DNA of 64,000 bases, taken from assembly GCA_047974565.1 (NCBI GenBank), contig JBKECN010000030.1:62001-126000 (forward strand), written 5' to 3'. The notes below the pieces were generated by a model. That model saw only the letters and a list, made by a program, of their open reading frames with translations. It did no database searches and was not told the DNA's origin. This DNA comes from JBDIAG01 sp047974565 (GTDB lineage: Bacteria; Actinomycetota; Actinomycetes; Actinomycetales; CAWJMD01). Of the stretch, positions 43,706-52,990 are shown one piece after another. Positions within the stretch are counted from its first letter, which is position 1; each line of letters opens with the position of its first letter. A program made the position numbers and the translations under genes.

Positions 43706-44865
43706 CCGCTCTTCTTGAGATCGACGACGTGGGCCACACTTACCCCACGGTCCATACCCCTACCTTGTCGCACATCAGCCTAACGATTCGGCCGGGGTCC
43801 ATGACCGCAGTGCTGGGCGCCAGCGGATGCGGGAAAAGCACGCTGCTGAGAATCGTCGCCGGCTTGCTCCGGGAAAGCGAAGGGGCAATCCGGGTGGATG
43901 GGTGCGACCTTGCGGGAGTCCCCCCGGAACGGCGAGGTGTGGGCCTTCTGTTTCAGAAACCCTATCTGTTCCCACATCTCACGGTTCTGGACAATGTTGC
44001 TTACCCGCATCGAGTTCGTGGCCTTGACCGGGCCGGCAGTCGCGCCGCGGCATCTCGAATGTTGGGATTGGTCGGCCTCGCTTCGGTCGTCGATCGGCAT
44101 CCTCGTCAGCTGTCGGGAGGCCAGGAGCAGCGCGTGGCCCTGGCCAGGGCACTCACCGCGAAGCCATCCGTTCTGCTGCTCGACGAGCCATTCAGCGCGT
44201 TGGATACCCAGACCCGCAATTCCATGCTCGAACTACTTGTGCAGATGCGGGCTGTGCTGGCCCCCACCATCCTTATGGTGACCCATGATCTCGGCGAGGC
44301 GACCGTCGCCGACCAGGTGGCAATCCCGGTTGGCGGGCAGCTCGTCCAGACTGGGCCGCCCAGGGATCTGTACCTGAAGCCTGCAGACACCTCGGTGGCC
44401 CAACTCGTCGGAGGCTTCAGTGAACTGCCGCACCGACGCGACGGAATAGACCTACTGCTGACGCCGCTCGGTCCTGCACGTGTGGGTGGTTCAGGCGTTG
44501 AGTGCCCGGTGGGCGTGGTCACGATGGTCCGGCAGGAGTCCGTTCAGGCGATTGCCTGCGGCGAATCGGGAGCAATTGCCATGGCAACCGTCGAGTCGGT
44601 CAGGTGGGGTGGCACGCGCCAGATTCTCACAGTCAGTCTGGATCTCCCCGGGTGGCCATCCATGACGATGCGGGCGGAATCGGCCCCTAGGGCTGACTTC
44701 CGCATCGGGGACCGTGTCGGAGTGAGGCGGGTCGGTCCGATCCTCGTCGTCGCGGCAGGATCAAACTCGTCCCCCATCGCGCCGGCGTCACGCCAACTCG
44801 GTGACGATTCGGACCTGGCCGGTGAGCGTGCGGTGAACCGGGCAGCGATCGGCGATCTGCAGTAG
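43702..44865 (+). CDS. ABC transporter ATP-binding protein (polyamine/ferric/thiamine-type), probably orphaned
   Basis: 387 aa. Walker A LGASGCGKSTLLR, Q-loop LLFQKPYLFPHLTV, signature LSGGQEQRVALARAL, Walker B LLLDEPFSALD and switch VTHDLGEA are intact, followed by a TOBE-like C-terminal region (MATVESVRWGGTRQILTVSL). The last 26 codons run antisense into the hydrolase-OsmC gene (overlap 44788-44865), suggesting the natural stop was lost and the tail is read-through. Its permease partner is a broken fragment. Confidence 0.85.
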   Translation: MTALLEIDDVGHTYPTVHTPTLSHISLTIRPGSMTAVLGASGCGKSTLLRIVAGLLRESEGAIRVDGCDLAGVPPERRGVGLLFQKPYLFPHLTVLDNVAYPHRVRGLDRAGSRAAASRMLGLVGLASVVDRHPRQLSGGQEQRVALARALTAKPSVLLLDEPFSALDTQTRNSMLELLVQMRAVLAPTILMVTHDLGEATVADQVAIPVGGQLVQTGPPRDLYLKPADTSVAQLVGGFSELPHRRDGIDLLLTPLGPARVGGSGVECPVGVVTMVRQESVQAIACGESGAIAMATVESVRWGGTRQILTVSLDLPGWPSMTMRAESAPRADFRIGDRVGVRRVGPILVVAAGSNSSPIAPASRQLGDDSDLAGERAVNRAAIGDLQ

Positions 44866-46035
44866 GGCGGAGCGCTGCTCCTGAGTCAGCTCTGGGTCGA
44901 CCTCGATCCGTCGCTCAATGCGATCCACCACTCCGCTAGAGGATTCACACTCGGAACAATCGCGGGCGTGGATGCGCGAATGCCGCACGGTCACCTTGGT
45001 CTGGCCGTACTCCCAACCCTTGCGCAGGGCGTACATTCGCATAGTCATCGATGTACATGCGCCGAGCGCGGATAACAGCACATCATAGGGATTGGGTCCC
45101 TGGTCAGTGCCACCCACACCGACAGGCTCATCCAGCAGCCAGGTGTGGCGAGTCGTGGTCGCAGTATGCGCCATGCCCTCGGAATCGAGCTCGGTAACCG
45201 CGACTACGCCCTCGATTGGACGATCGGCCTCCGCCACCATTCGGTCCCTGAACTCGACGTGCCGGGTGGCCCAGGCCGCTATGACGTCCGCGGCGAACGT
45301 GGAGTCGGTGGGGTCCAGGAGTAGATGGTCGGCTCCGTCCAGTGCCACAAAGGACTTCGGGTGCCGGGCCGCCTCGAAGATGGTGCGGGCGTTGTCGATC
45401 CCGACGACGGTGTCCTGCGGTGCATGCAACACCAGCAGCGGGCGTCGCAGTTCGGCCAAGCGTTGCAACTGGGGCTGCTCGGCGATGTCCTCCAGAAAAC
45501 GTCGCCCGATGACGAAAGGGCGCCCACCGATGTCCACGCTCAAGCGATCCGCTGAGGAATCCAGAGCGCCGACGAGTAGCTGCTTGACATGCTCTGGACA
45601 GGCGGGGGCACCCAGGGTGACGACTCCCTGAACCTGTGGAAGCGATCCCGCCGCGGCAATGACCGCCGCACCACCGAGCGAGTGGCCGATCAGCAGCCTT
45701 GGGTCTCCCCACGTGGAACGCAGCCAGGCTGCGGCCGCCAACAGGTCTTCGACGTTCGTGGTGAACGTGGTGTCGGCGAAGTCGCCACCGGAGGAGCCGA
45801 GCCCAGTGAAGTCGAAGCGCAATACTGCATAGCCTCTTTCGGCGAGCGCGCCGGAGATCCTGGCTGTTGCGTGGGATCGCGACGAACAGGTGAAGCAATG
45901 GGCCATCAGGGCGACCGCACGTGGGGAACCCACGGGCAACTCCAGCACGCCCGCCAGTTCCTGTCCGGTTGCCCCGGGAAAAGTGATCCGGGTGACCGAG
46001 GCAGTCCCATCACCCCTTGTTCGAACCTGCCTCAT
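44788..46035 (-). CDS. Alpha/beta hydrolase-OsmC fusion protein
   Basis: 415 aa. Residues about 1-265 are an alpha/beta hydrolase (ALMAHCFTCSSRSHATARIS, nucleophile LLIGHSLGGAAVIAAAG, Asp in LHAPQDTVVGIDNA, His in LDGADHLLLDP). Residues about 280-415 are an OsmC domain with the peroxide-reactive cysteines in LLSALGACTSMTMRMYA and IADRCPVHRTLTG. The fusion is known from actinobacteria and proteobacteria. It probably combines esterase and organic-hydroperoxide reductase activity in the cytoplasm. It is monocistronic and converges on the ABC ATPase gene. Confidence 0.93.
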   Translation of the reverse strand: MRQVRTRGDGTASVTRITFPGATGQELAGVLELPVGSPRAVALMAHCFTCSSRSHATARISGALAERGYAVLRFDFTGLGSSGGDFADTTFTTNVEDLLAAAAWLRSTWGDPRLLIGHSLGGAAVIAAAGSLPQVQGVVTLGAPACPEHVKQLLVGALDSSADRLSVDIGGRPFVIGRRFLEDIAEQPQLQRLAELRRPLLVLHAPQDTVVGIDNARTIFEAARHPKSFVALDGADHLLLDPTDSTFAADVIAAWATRHVEFRDRMVAEADRPIEGVVAVTELDSEGMAHTATTTRHTWLLDEPVGVGGTDQGPNPYDVLLSALGACTSMTMRMYALRKGWEYGQTKVTVRHSRIHARDCSECESSSGVVDRIERRIEVDPELTQEQRSALLQIADRCPVHRTLTGQVRIVTELA

Positions 46036-46530
46036 CGTTGGAACCGAGACCGCGGCGAGGAGATCCTGGTCAAGGTTGCTGGATGACCGTCCATTTCGCT
46101 CGATCGTTCACGCGGGACCGTGAGGACGCGGAGGGGGTTCACCCCCTGGGGTGGAACCGGCCGGTTGTCAATGTGGACGGCTGCGGAGTGCTTGCGGATA
46201 CCGATGAGCCTCATGATCCAGGAACACGGTAAAGGCGTCCTGGGCGTCCCGCAGATGCGCGTGGAAGCTTGGGGAATGACTCGATGGAGTCTGCGTGTTC
46301 CCAGCCCGATCACCCGGTCGACCAAGGAGTCGGGACGACGACGGTGGGCCCCAGGCCCCGCGATCGTCAGCACGCACGGCACGTCCGTCCATCGGAGGGA
46401 TTACGCCAGAACCAGTCTGAGTTGGCCGTGACCACCGCGCCTGACGGCCAACCGTGAACCAACTCAACACTCAACGGCCAGCGCAACTCGAGCGTCTCGC
46501 CGAGCAGCCTCACCAGAAAGGTGAAACACA
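46036..46530. other. 500-base gap, no confident gene
   Basis: Open frames on both strands are poor in family features. Only the final part can be interpreted: an AGAAAGGTG box at about 46516-46524 serves the downstream membrane-protein gene. The rest may be decayed coding DNA or regulatory sequence. Confidence 0.4.
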
Positions 46531-46971
46531 ATGAGCACAGCATCCGCCACCACTGTTCCCAGCACCGCCGCGATGGGAACAACCGTTCTTCGCGGCATCT
46601 TGGGTGGGCTCGCCGGCGGCCTCGTCTTCGGCGTGCTCATGCAGATGATGGGCATGATCCCCATGGTGGCCATGATGGTCGGCAGCCAGTCCGCGGCCGT
46701 GGGATGGCTCGTTCACCTCGCCATCTCCGCTTTCATCGGCGCCACCTTCGGCCTCTTCGTCGGGGCCAGAGTGCGCACCTTCCGCACCGGGCTTGCGCTC
46801 GGCATCAGCTACGGGATCGTGTGGTGGGTGATCGGGGCCCTCGTCGCGATGCCGGCCCGACTCGGGATGCCGATCTTCGAGATCAACAGCACATCGCTGC
46901 AGAGTCTCATGGGGCACATGATCTTCGGTGCGCTCCTTGGCGCCGTGGTGGCGGCCTTTGGTCGGCGCTGA
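46531..46971 (+). CDS. Small integral membrane protein of unknown function
   Basis: 146 aa; ATG at 46531 after AGAAAGGTG. It has four hydrophobic segments: GILGGLAGGLVFGVLMQMMG, VGWLVHLAISAFIGATFGLF, LALGISYGIVWWVIGALVAM and LMGHMIFGALLGAVVAAFG. The Met-rich MQMMGMIPMVAMM stretch in the first loop might bind copper, in keeping with copper genes to the right, but this is speculation. Its glycine-zipper pattern (A/G-x3-G) recalls YagU-like proteins. Confidence 0.8.
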   Translation: MSTASATTVPSTAAMGTTVLRGILGGLAGGLVFGVLMQMMGMIPMVAMMVGSQSAAVGWLVHLAISAFIGATFGLFVGARVRTFRTGLALGISYGIVWWVIGALVAMPARLGMPIFEINSTSLQSLMGHMIFGALLGAVVAAFGRR

Positions 46972-47075
46972 ACCGGTCTCCGGTGCTGGCGGGTCGGCCT
47001 GGTGATGATCGGGCTGACCCGTCTTCAGGGGAAGAGCGCAGCCGGGCGGGACACGAATTCAGGATCGAGGACACT

Positions 47076-47363
47076 ATGACAATGCGCGCAGTCTGGAACG
47101 ACACCGTCATCGCCGAAAGCGACGCGACCGTGATCGTCGAGGGAAACCACTACTTCCCTGCGGAGGCGGTCAACTGGCAGTACGTCACCGAGAGCACCAC
47201 CAGCAGCGTGTGTCCGTGGAAAGGGACTGCCCGCTACTACAGCCTCGAGGCCGGGGGTGCCACAGAGGTCGACGCGGCGTGGAGCTATCCGCATCCCCAT
47301 GCAGCCGCTCGGCAGATCGCCGGTCACGTGGCCTTCTGGGGCGGGGTCACGGTCAGCGAGTAG
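47076..47363 (+). CDS. DUF427 domain protein
   Basis: 95 aa; ATG at 47076. The sequence VWNDTVIAESDATVIVEGNH, then SVCPWKGTARYYSLE and AAWSYPHPHAAARQIAGHVAF is diagnostic of DUF427. The domain is a small beta-barrel of unknown biochemical role, common in actinobacteria. It stands alone between a membrane-protein gene and the convergent multicopper oxidase. Confidence 0.9.
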   Translation: MTMRAVWNDTVIAESDATVIVEGNHYFPAEAVNWQYVTESTTSSVCPWKGTARYYSLEAGGATEVDAAWSYPHPHAAARQIAGHVAFWGGVTVSE

Positions 47364-47513
47364 CGCACGGCCTGATCGATGGCCGCAGGCCGGCCCGTCC
47401 CGCTGCGGATCTGCGCGGGTGGCAGGGGTCGGTCGTGGTCGCCGGGACTTGCGTGGCACCACCGCGTCGAGCGCTGCGAGGCCGTGGGGTGCCACCAGGC
47501 CGATCCGAACCGG

Positions 47514-49100
47514 TCAGGTGACCAGGAAGTTGCGCATCATCCCCGCATCCTCGTGTTCGAGGATGTGGCAGTGATAGAGGAAGTAGCCCAGGTGGGGGCC
47601 GAAAGGCACGGCGATCTGAACCCGTTGCCCGGGCCAGACGATGATCGTGTCGCGCATTCCCTCCTCGACGACGCCCGGCTCGATGCTGGCCCAGGACGCC
47701 TCCGCTGCCGTGGAATCCCAGGACCGAGACACGACACGAAAGGCCTGTCCGTGGAGGTGCATGGGGTGCGCCATCGGTGACTGGTTGACGAACTCCCAGA
47801 GTTCGACGGTGCCCGCCCGCACCGTCTCGACTTCGCTGGCGACCCGGCCCTCCCATTGAGTTCCATTGATCCAGTGGGTCATTCGAGCCGTCGACAGGAC
47901 GAACTGCTTCGGTGATCCGGAATTGACGGCGTCTTCGGCCAGCACGGATGGTGCCGGGCCGAGTGACTCCGGGATCGAGCCGGGTGCGGACGGCGAGTCC
48001 GCGATCTGGAAGGTGGCTGCGACCTCCCCCGACAGATCGAGCGCCGCGTCACCTGCGCTGCCCATCCCGGCGCCCATCCCCCTGCCCATGCCGCCGGACT
48101 CCACGAACGTGTTCGCGGTGCGAAGCTGCACCGTCTCGCCCACGTCGAAGCCGGAGAAGTCCACCCACAGGTCGGTGCGCTGGGCGGGTGTCAGCAGCAG
48201 GCCCGGAACCTCGACCATCTGCGGCAGCGCCCTGCCGTCGGTGGCTACCACCCGCATCGGGTCACCTGTGGACCAGGTGAGGTACTGGGTGCGTGAGTTC
48301 GTCCCGGACAGCAGCCGCACGCGATAGGCCTCCCGGCGCACACTCACCGCATAACCGGCCACCCCATTGGTGACCAGGGTGTCACCGACGAATCCCATCA
48401 TCTGGTCCCGCATGCTGGTCAGGTAGCTGAGACTGCCGTCCGAGGCCACGGTGCGGTCCTGCAGCACCAGGGCCAGGTCATTGGCACCGGTTGGCAGGGC
48501 ACCGGCCGCATCCGCTGTGCCGGGATGCACGATGAGCAGACCCGCCATGCCCCGATAGACCTGCTCGCCGGTGTGCATATGGGGGTGTGGGTGATACCAG
48601 TAGGTGCCCTCGCCGTTCTCCACCACGAAGTCGTAGTCGTAGCTGGAGCCGGCCGCGATGGCGTCGCCGGGCTGACCATCCTGCTCTTGCGGGACGAGCA
48701 GCCCGTGCCAGTGCACGATGGTCTCGCCCTCGGGCAGCCGGTTCTCGAAGTTCACCCTCACCCGCTGCCCGGAACGCAGATGCAAGGTGGGCCCGAGGTA
48801 GGACGTGCCGGGCTGCACAGAGGCCGGGTCACCGTCCAGCACCTCGGCCTGGTATCGGTACACCGGCGACGTCGTGCCCGGCACGATCTGCGCGTCGGAC
48901 GCTTCGGCCCACAACCTCAGCGTCAGGTCCCGCACCTGTGGCTCCAGTTCGACCGCGCTGGGCGTCTGCGGGGTACCTGACGCGGAGGCTGACGGGGTCG
49001 CGCTCTGCCGGCCGGTGCATCCGGGCAGGGCGACCGCTGCGCAGGCGCCCACACCCCAGCCGAGCAGGCGTCGCCGGGAGATCGGTGGCCGTGAGGACAT
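47514..49100 (-). CDS. Multicopper oxidase (laccase/CueO-like), Tat-exported lipoprotein
   Basis: 528 aa from the ATG at 49100. The N-terminus has a twin-arginine motif (SRRRLLGWGVGACAAVAL) and a lipobox-like ALPGC. Copper ligands are complete: HWHGLLVP and YWYHPHPHMH in domain 1, HPMHLHGQAF and HCHILEHEDAGMM in domain 3. A Met/Gly patch (GGMGRGMGAGMG, about 346-357) may collect Cu(I). It should oxidise Cu(I) or phenolics outside the membrane. Two multicopper oxidases and a copper nitrite reductase in 13 kb suggest a copper-handling region. Confidence 0.92.
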   Translation of the reverse strand: MSSRPPISRRRLLGWGVGACAAVALPGCTGRQSATPSASASGTPQTPSAVELEPQVRDLTLRLWAEASDAQIVPGTTSPVYRYQAEVLDGDPASVQPGTSYLGPTLHLRSGQRVRVNFENRLPEGETIVHWHGLLVPQEQDGQPGDAIAAGSSYDYDFVVENGEGTYWYHPHPHMHTGEQVYRGMAGLLIVHPGTADAAGALPTGANDLALVLQDRTVASDGSLSYLTSMRDQMMGFVGDTLVTNGVAGYAVSVRREAYRVRLLSGTNSRTQYLTWSTGDPMRVVATDGRALPQMVEVPGLLLTPAQRTDLWVDFSGFDVGETVQLRTANTFVESGGMGRGMGAGMGSAGDAALDLSGEVAATFQIADSPSAPGSIPESLGPAPSVLAEDAVNSGSPKQFVLSTARMTHWINGTQWEGRVASEVETVRAGTVELWEFVNQSPMAHPMHLHGQAFRVVSRSWDSTAAEASWASIEPGVVEEGMRDTIIVWPGQRVQIAVPFGPHLGYFLYHCHILEHEDAGMMRNFLVT

Positions 49101-49286
49101 CCAGGTTCCTTTCGGGACGAAGCCCTGGTCCAGAGGTGGGACGTAGCCGCGCTGTGTCGCTCGACACTGTCGCCACCTCTGCGGACCACGGTAGGCCAGC
49201 CGGTCCACCGTTGTCGGTCGATACCCGGATGTCGTGGCGCTCGGCCGGTCCTCACTGGTGGCCGGCAGGGGCCGGGGGTGCCGAGG

Positions 49287-51899
49287 TCAGTCGGCGTCGA
49301 CCACCAGCACCCCGTGGGCACCCCGTTCGGCGTCGACCATCAGATGGGAGATGAACGGGTAGTGGCCGGGTTCGTCGAGCTGGAGTTCGACGAACCCGCC
49401 CTGGGCAGGTGCCAGGGCCAGTGCCTGTGCCCCGCCCGAGCCGTCCGGACCGCCGTCGCGCAGCAGATAGTCGCCCTCGGCCCAGGTGGTGGAGAACTGC
49501 GCCCCTACGACGTGGAAGGACGTGCTTCGTGAAGGGCCGGCGTCGAGCACCCAGATCCGGATCCGTTCACCGGCGCGGACGTGCGCAGGATCGTGGTCGT
49601 ACTGGTTGGCGTAGCCGTTGAAGGCGACCGCGTCCGGAGCCTGCGCCCAGACCTTGTCCGCATCCACCGGACCGGCTTCGGTGCCGTAGTACTGCTCGCT
49701 CTGCACGAGTACGAGACTGCGATCCACCGGTGGCAGGCCGGCGGGCTCGATCACCACTGCCCCGAACATTCCGTTGGCGATATGCGCGGACATCGGCGCC
49801 GTGGAGCAGTGATACATCCAGATGCCCGCTCTGGTGGCAGTGAACCGGTAGGTCAGGGACTCGCCGGGAGCGATGGTCCGCATCGGACCATCCGGCGCCA
49901 GTTGGCCCGCGTGGAAGTCGATCGAATGCCCGATGCTCGCGTCGTTGACCAGTTGCACGACGAAGGTGTCGCCTACCCTGCCGTGCAGCACGGGCCCGGG
50001 GGCCTGCCCGTTGTAGGTCCACAAGCGTTGTCTCACATCGGGTGCCACCTCGCGCACCACCTCCTGGACGGTCAAGGTGATCTCATGGGTCTGCGGCCCG
50101 TTCGCGCTCAGCGGCGTCAACTCCGGGTCGCGAGCGGTGAAGCCCGCGTCGGGTTCCGCGGACGGGTCGTAGGTCGCGCCGTTCTCCCGCCCAGGATCGG
50201 CAGCCGCCTCAGGAGCGTCGCGGGACGCCCCAGCGGAGTCCTCAGCCGCCATCCCGGAGGCCCCGACGATGACTACCTGCAGGGTCATACCCAACTGCCG
50301 GTGTCCGATCACCGAGCACCAACCGTCCAGGTCGTCGGTGATCACCCCGGCGTCGAACTGCACATCGTCACCCGGTGCCAGGCGCCCCGAGTCGGCGCCA
50401 TTGGCCAGCACGAGGTCGTGAACCTGGGTATCGGTGTTCCGCAGATCGATCACCAGCCGGTCCCCGGCAGGCACCTCCACCCGCGCCGGAACGAAGCGCA
50501 TCCCGACGGCCTCGACGGTCACCGTGGTCGTGTGGCCTGTGCCGATCGTCGAAGCAGCCCGTGCCTGGCTCGGGGCGTCCACGAAGGCGCCCGGAGAGGT
50601 ACTGGCGGCGAATCCGGCCGCCACCGTGAGCAGCACGACGCCTACGCCGGAACCGGCTGACGCGAGGCCTATTCGGCGTCTCCTGAGGGCGGTCGCCGGG
50701 TTGGGTCGCTCGGGCCCAGCACCTGTGCGGCGGGCGCGTCGGGACGCGCGCATCGCCAGCACCAGCAGCGGCAACTGGGCGGTCAAGGCGGTCACGAGAA
50801 TCACCGCACACCCGATCCGGACGGCGGCCGGGGCCGGAAGCAGCAGACAGAACAAGGCCAGGTTGACCACCGCGATGCGGAAGGCGCCCGCCCGATCGAG
50901 CACCTGAACACCCGCTCGCACCGCCCGGCCACCACCACCCAGGACGCTCGGGACCAGGTATCCCAGGGCTCCGAGAAGTACTTGCGCCGCGAAACCCACT
51001 GCAAGGAAGGGCACCAGCGAGTCGAACCGTGCGCCCATCCGAGGGCCGCCGACGGCCAGGATGACGATCCAGGCGACCAGGCATCCGACCAGCCACACCA
51101 GCCCTGCCGAGACCGACCAGGCCGGATGCCCCGCCGGAGGCTTTCCCCGGGCGGCGTCCAGTATCGGGCGCCCCAGGATGAGGACTCCGGCCAGGTAGGC
51201 CCCCACCCCGCCTGCGGCCACCACCCACAGGCCGGACAGCGACGCCGTCACCGACACGACGACCGACACCGCGAGCACCGAAAGCGCCCGGCGCAGCGAC
51301 GCCTCGGCTCCCTGACCCAGCCGGGTTCTCAGCATCGTCGGCCACAGGGTCACCAGGGTGCCGGCCACCGTCAGCCCCACCCAGCCGAGCAGGTTGGTCA
51401 CGGCATGGGCCATCAGGAGGCGAGCGTGCCACGGATCAGTGGGGTTTCGAGCCAGCAGCAGCCCGAAGGTGACCCCGACCGGCAGCATCGCGGAGGCCGT
51501 CACGTAGTAGCGCACCACCGGACTGAACCGCGATGGCAACGCCCGCCGCAGTTGGGCGAGCAGGCGGATGGCGTGCCACACCACGGCCGCCCCGACCGCA
51601 CACCCCCCGGCCAAAGTGATCGCCCAGGCCGTCGTCTGCACCCCGATCAGAACGCCGAGGGTGCCCAGGGTGAGCAATGCCAGCAGGCCCGGCCGCCGAG
51701 TGGAGGGGACGTGCAGCAGCGCGTCGGCGAAATGCTGACTCCACACGACGATCGAGTGGGTGGCCGCGCCCAGCAGGAGCAGATGAACCAGGAGCCAACG
51801 GGTGTCGTCCGTACCCTGGTCGACCAGCACGACCACCGGGATGGCGATCAGCCAGACCATCGCAGGCAGGTCGCGCCACGGTGAGAAGCCTTGCCTCAT
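49287..51899 (-). CDS. Membrane-fused copper nitrite reductase: NnrS-like membrane domain, cupredoxin and NirK/AniA core
   Basis: 870 aa; the ATG at 51899 overlaps the NnrS-like gene stop (ATGA). Residues about 1-440 hold 12 or so membrane helices. A cupredoxin domain follows (about 460-550) with type-1 ligands in VHDLVLANG and GWCSVIGHRQLGM. The last 320 residues are a two-domain copper nitrite reductase: HSIDFHA (type-1 His, catalytic Asp, type-2 His), YHCSTAPMSAHIANGM with the AniA-like C-x7-H-x4-M spacing, SFHVVGAQF (catalytic His) and PFISHLMVD (type-2 His). All residues for nitrite-to-NO reduction appear present. The tethered cupredoxin probably delivers electrons. Confidence 0.88.
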   Translation of the reverse strand: MRQGFSPWRDLPAMVWLIAIPVVVLVDQGTDDTRWLLVHLLLLGAATHSIVVWSQHFADALLHVPSTRRPGLLALLTLGTLGVLIGVQTTAWAITLAGGCAVGAAVVWHAIRLLAQLRRALPSRFSPVVRYYVTASAMLPVGVTFGLLLARNPTDPWHARLLMAHAVTNLLGWVGLTVAGTLVTLWPTMLRTRLGQGAEASLRRALSVLAVSVVVSVTASLSGLWVVAAGGVGAYLAGVLILGRPILDAARGKPPAGHPAWSVSAGLVWLVGCLVAWIVILAVGGPRMGARFDSLVPFLAVGFAAQVLLGALGYLVPSVLGGGGRAVRAGVQVLDRAGAFRIAVVNLALFCLLLPAPAAVRIGCAVILVTALTAQLPLLVLAMRASRRARRTGAGPERPNPATALRRRRIGLASAGSGVGVVLLTVAAGFAASTSPGAFVDAPSQARAASTIGTGHTTTVTVEAVGMRFVPARVEVPAGDRLVIDLRNTDTQVHDLVLANGADSGRLAPGDDVQFDAGVITDDLDGWCSVIGHRQLGMTLQVVIVGASGMAAEDSAGASRDAPEAAADPGRENGATYDPSAEPDAGFTARDPELTPLSANGPQTHEITLTVQEVVREVAPDVRQRLWTYNGQAPGPVLHGRVGDTFVVQLVNDASIGHSIDFHAGQLAPDGPMRTIAPGESLTYRFTATRAGIWMYHCSTAPMSAHIANGMFGAVVIEPAGLPPVDRSLVLVQSEQYYGTEAGPVDADKVWAQAPDAVAFNGYANQYDHDPAHVRAGERIRIWVLDAGPSRSTSFHVVGAQFSTTWAEGDYLLRDGGPDGSGGAQALALAPAQGGFVELQLDEPGHYPFISHLMVDAERGAHGVLVVDAD

Positions 51900-52990
51900 C
51901 GCCGCGCTCCGGTTGCCACCCGTGCAGCGGCGACTGCCAGAAAGGACAGCAGGGCAACGATATTCAGTACCGCGGCGGCTCGCCATGCGGCTGGTATCCC
52001 GAGACCGTCACCCCACCAGATCCGTAAGGCCAGGGACACCTGTAAGAGCAGCACCGGCCCGTACATGACGGGGTGGTAGGGCAGGCGAAGGCCGGTGACC
52101 GCGGGCAGGATGACCGGGGCATGCGCCATCACCATCGACATGGTGAAACCCAGGAAGACCGCATGGACGACCGCGTCGTACCCGGCGCTGCCAGCCGCGA
52201 CCTGCCCGGAGACGATCCAGATTCCGGCCGCGACCGCGGCCCAGAAGTAGCCGGACAGCATGCACACTGCCATGTATCGAGGCAGCCCACTCGCCCGGAC
52301 GGTGCGACGGGCGATGTCATGTGTCGACAGCCAGGCCACCAGCGCGGCCAGTGTCAACCCCAGCAGCACGGTCCCGGAGGGCGTCCACAACAGCGAGGCG
52401 ATGACACCCGCGGCGAGGGCGGTGGACAACCCCACGAGAATCGGGCCCGCCGTCGCCCCGAGCATCACCCGGGCCAGTTCCAGCCGCTCACCGGCGATGG
52501 TCAGCACGACGAAGGCCATCAGCCATGGCAGGGTCGTCGGCAGGTCCACGCCACCGATCCACATCATCGGGGCGCCCGCTGCGCACACCGCCCCCAAACC
52601 CTGCACGAGCACTGCCTCGTCAGCCTGACGACGCCACAACGGCACATAGATCCCCACGAGCGTCAGCGATCCCCCGGCCATCAACACCGGGCCGAGGACC
52701 GACGGGACGGGGGCGAGGGTCAGCACCGCACCGGACGCCAGTAGCGTCGGTGCCAGCAGGGCCCACCTGGCCCGCAGCGCGATCGCCCGCTCCAGCGCGA
52801 TCAGACTGCCGACGAAGCCGAGCACGAGCAACACTCCGTGCGAGCCTGGCAGCCGTGAACTCGCCACGGGCGCAGACAGTTCGAGCATCACCAAAGCAGC
52901 ATCCAGGCCGGCCAGGAGGCAGAACCCCGCCGGCAGCAGGAGGACTGCACGCCACCGGGAGCTGACGCGACGGGCGGACAAGGCCGTCAT
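51896..52990 (-). CDS. NnrS-like integral membrane protein
   Basis: 364 aa; ATG at 52990 overlaps the regulator stop by four bases. About 11 hydrophobic segments are visible, with conserved-looking histidines in GSHGVLLVLGFVGSLIALER and in DAVVHAVFLGFTMSMVMAHA and PVILPAV, the pattern of NnrS haem-copper proteins tied to NO stress. It is sandwiched between a regulator and the nitrite reductase, with overlaps on both sides, so it is surely part of the same unit. It may protect against NO or help membrane assembly. Confidence 0.8.
   Translation of the reverse strand: MTALSARRVSSRWRAVLLLPAGFCLLAGLDAALVMLELSAPVASSRLPGSHGVLLVLGFVGSLIALERAIALRARWALLAPTLLASGAVLTLAPVPSVLGPVLMAGGSLTLVGIYVPLWRRQADEAVLVQGLGAVCAAGAPMMWIGGVDLPTTLPWLMAFVVLTIAGERLELARVMLGATAGPILVGLSTALAAGVIASLLWTPSGTVLLGLTLAALVAWLSTHDIARRTVRASGLPRYMAVCMLSGYFWAAVAAGIWIVSGQVAAGSAGYDAVVHAVFLGFTMSMVMAHAPVILPAVTGLRLPYHPVMYGPVLLLQVSLALRIWWGDGLGIPAAWRAAAVLNIVALLSFLAVAAARVATGARR

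Noticed and set aside
46032..46470. Minus-strand open frames upstream of the OsmC fusion gene
   Set aside because: No motif, no start signal, and mutually overlapping frames; left as a gap.
49581..50660. 359-codon plus-strand open frame
   Set aside because: Antisense to the copper nitrite reductase fusion, whose ligand motifs are clear.
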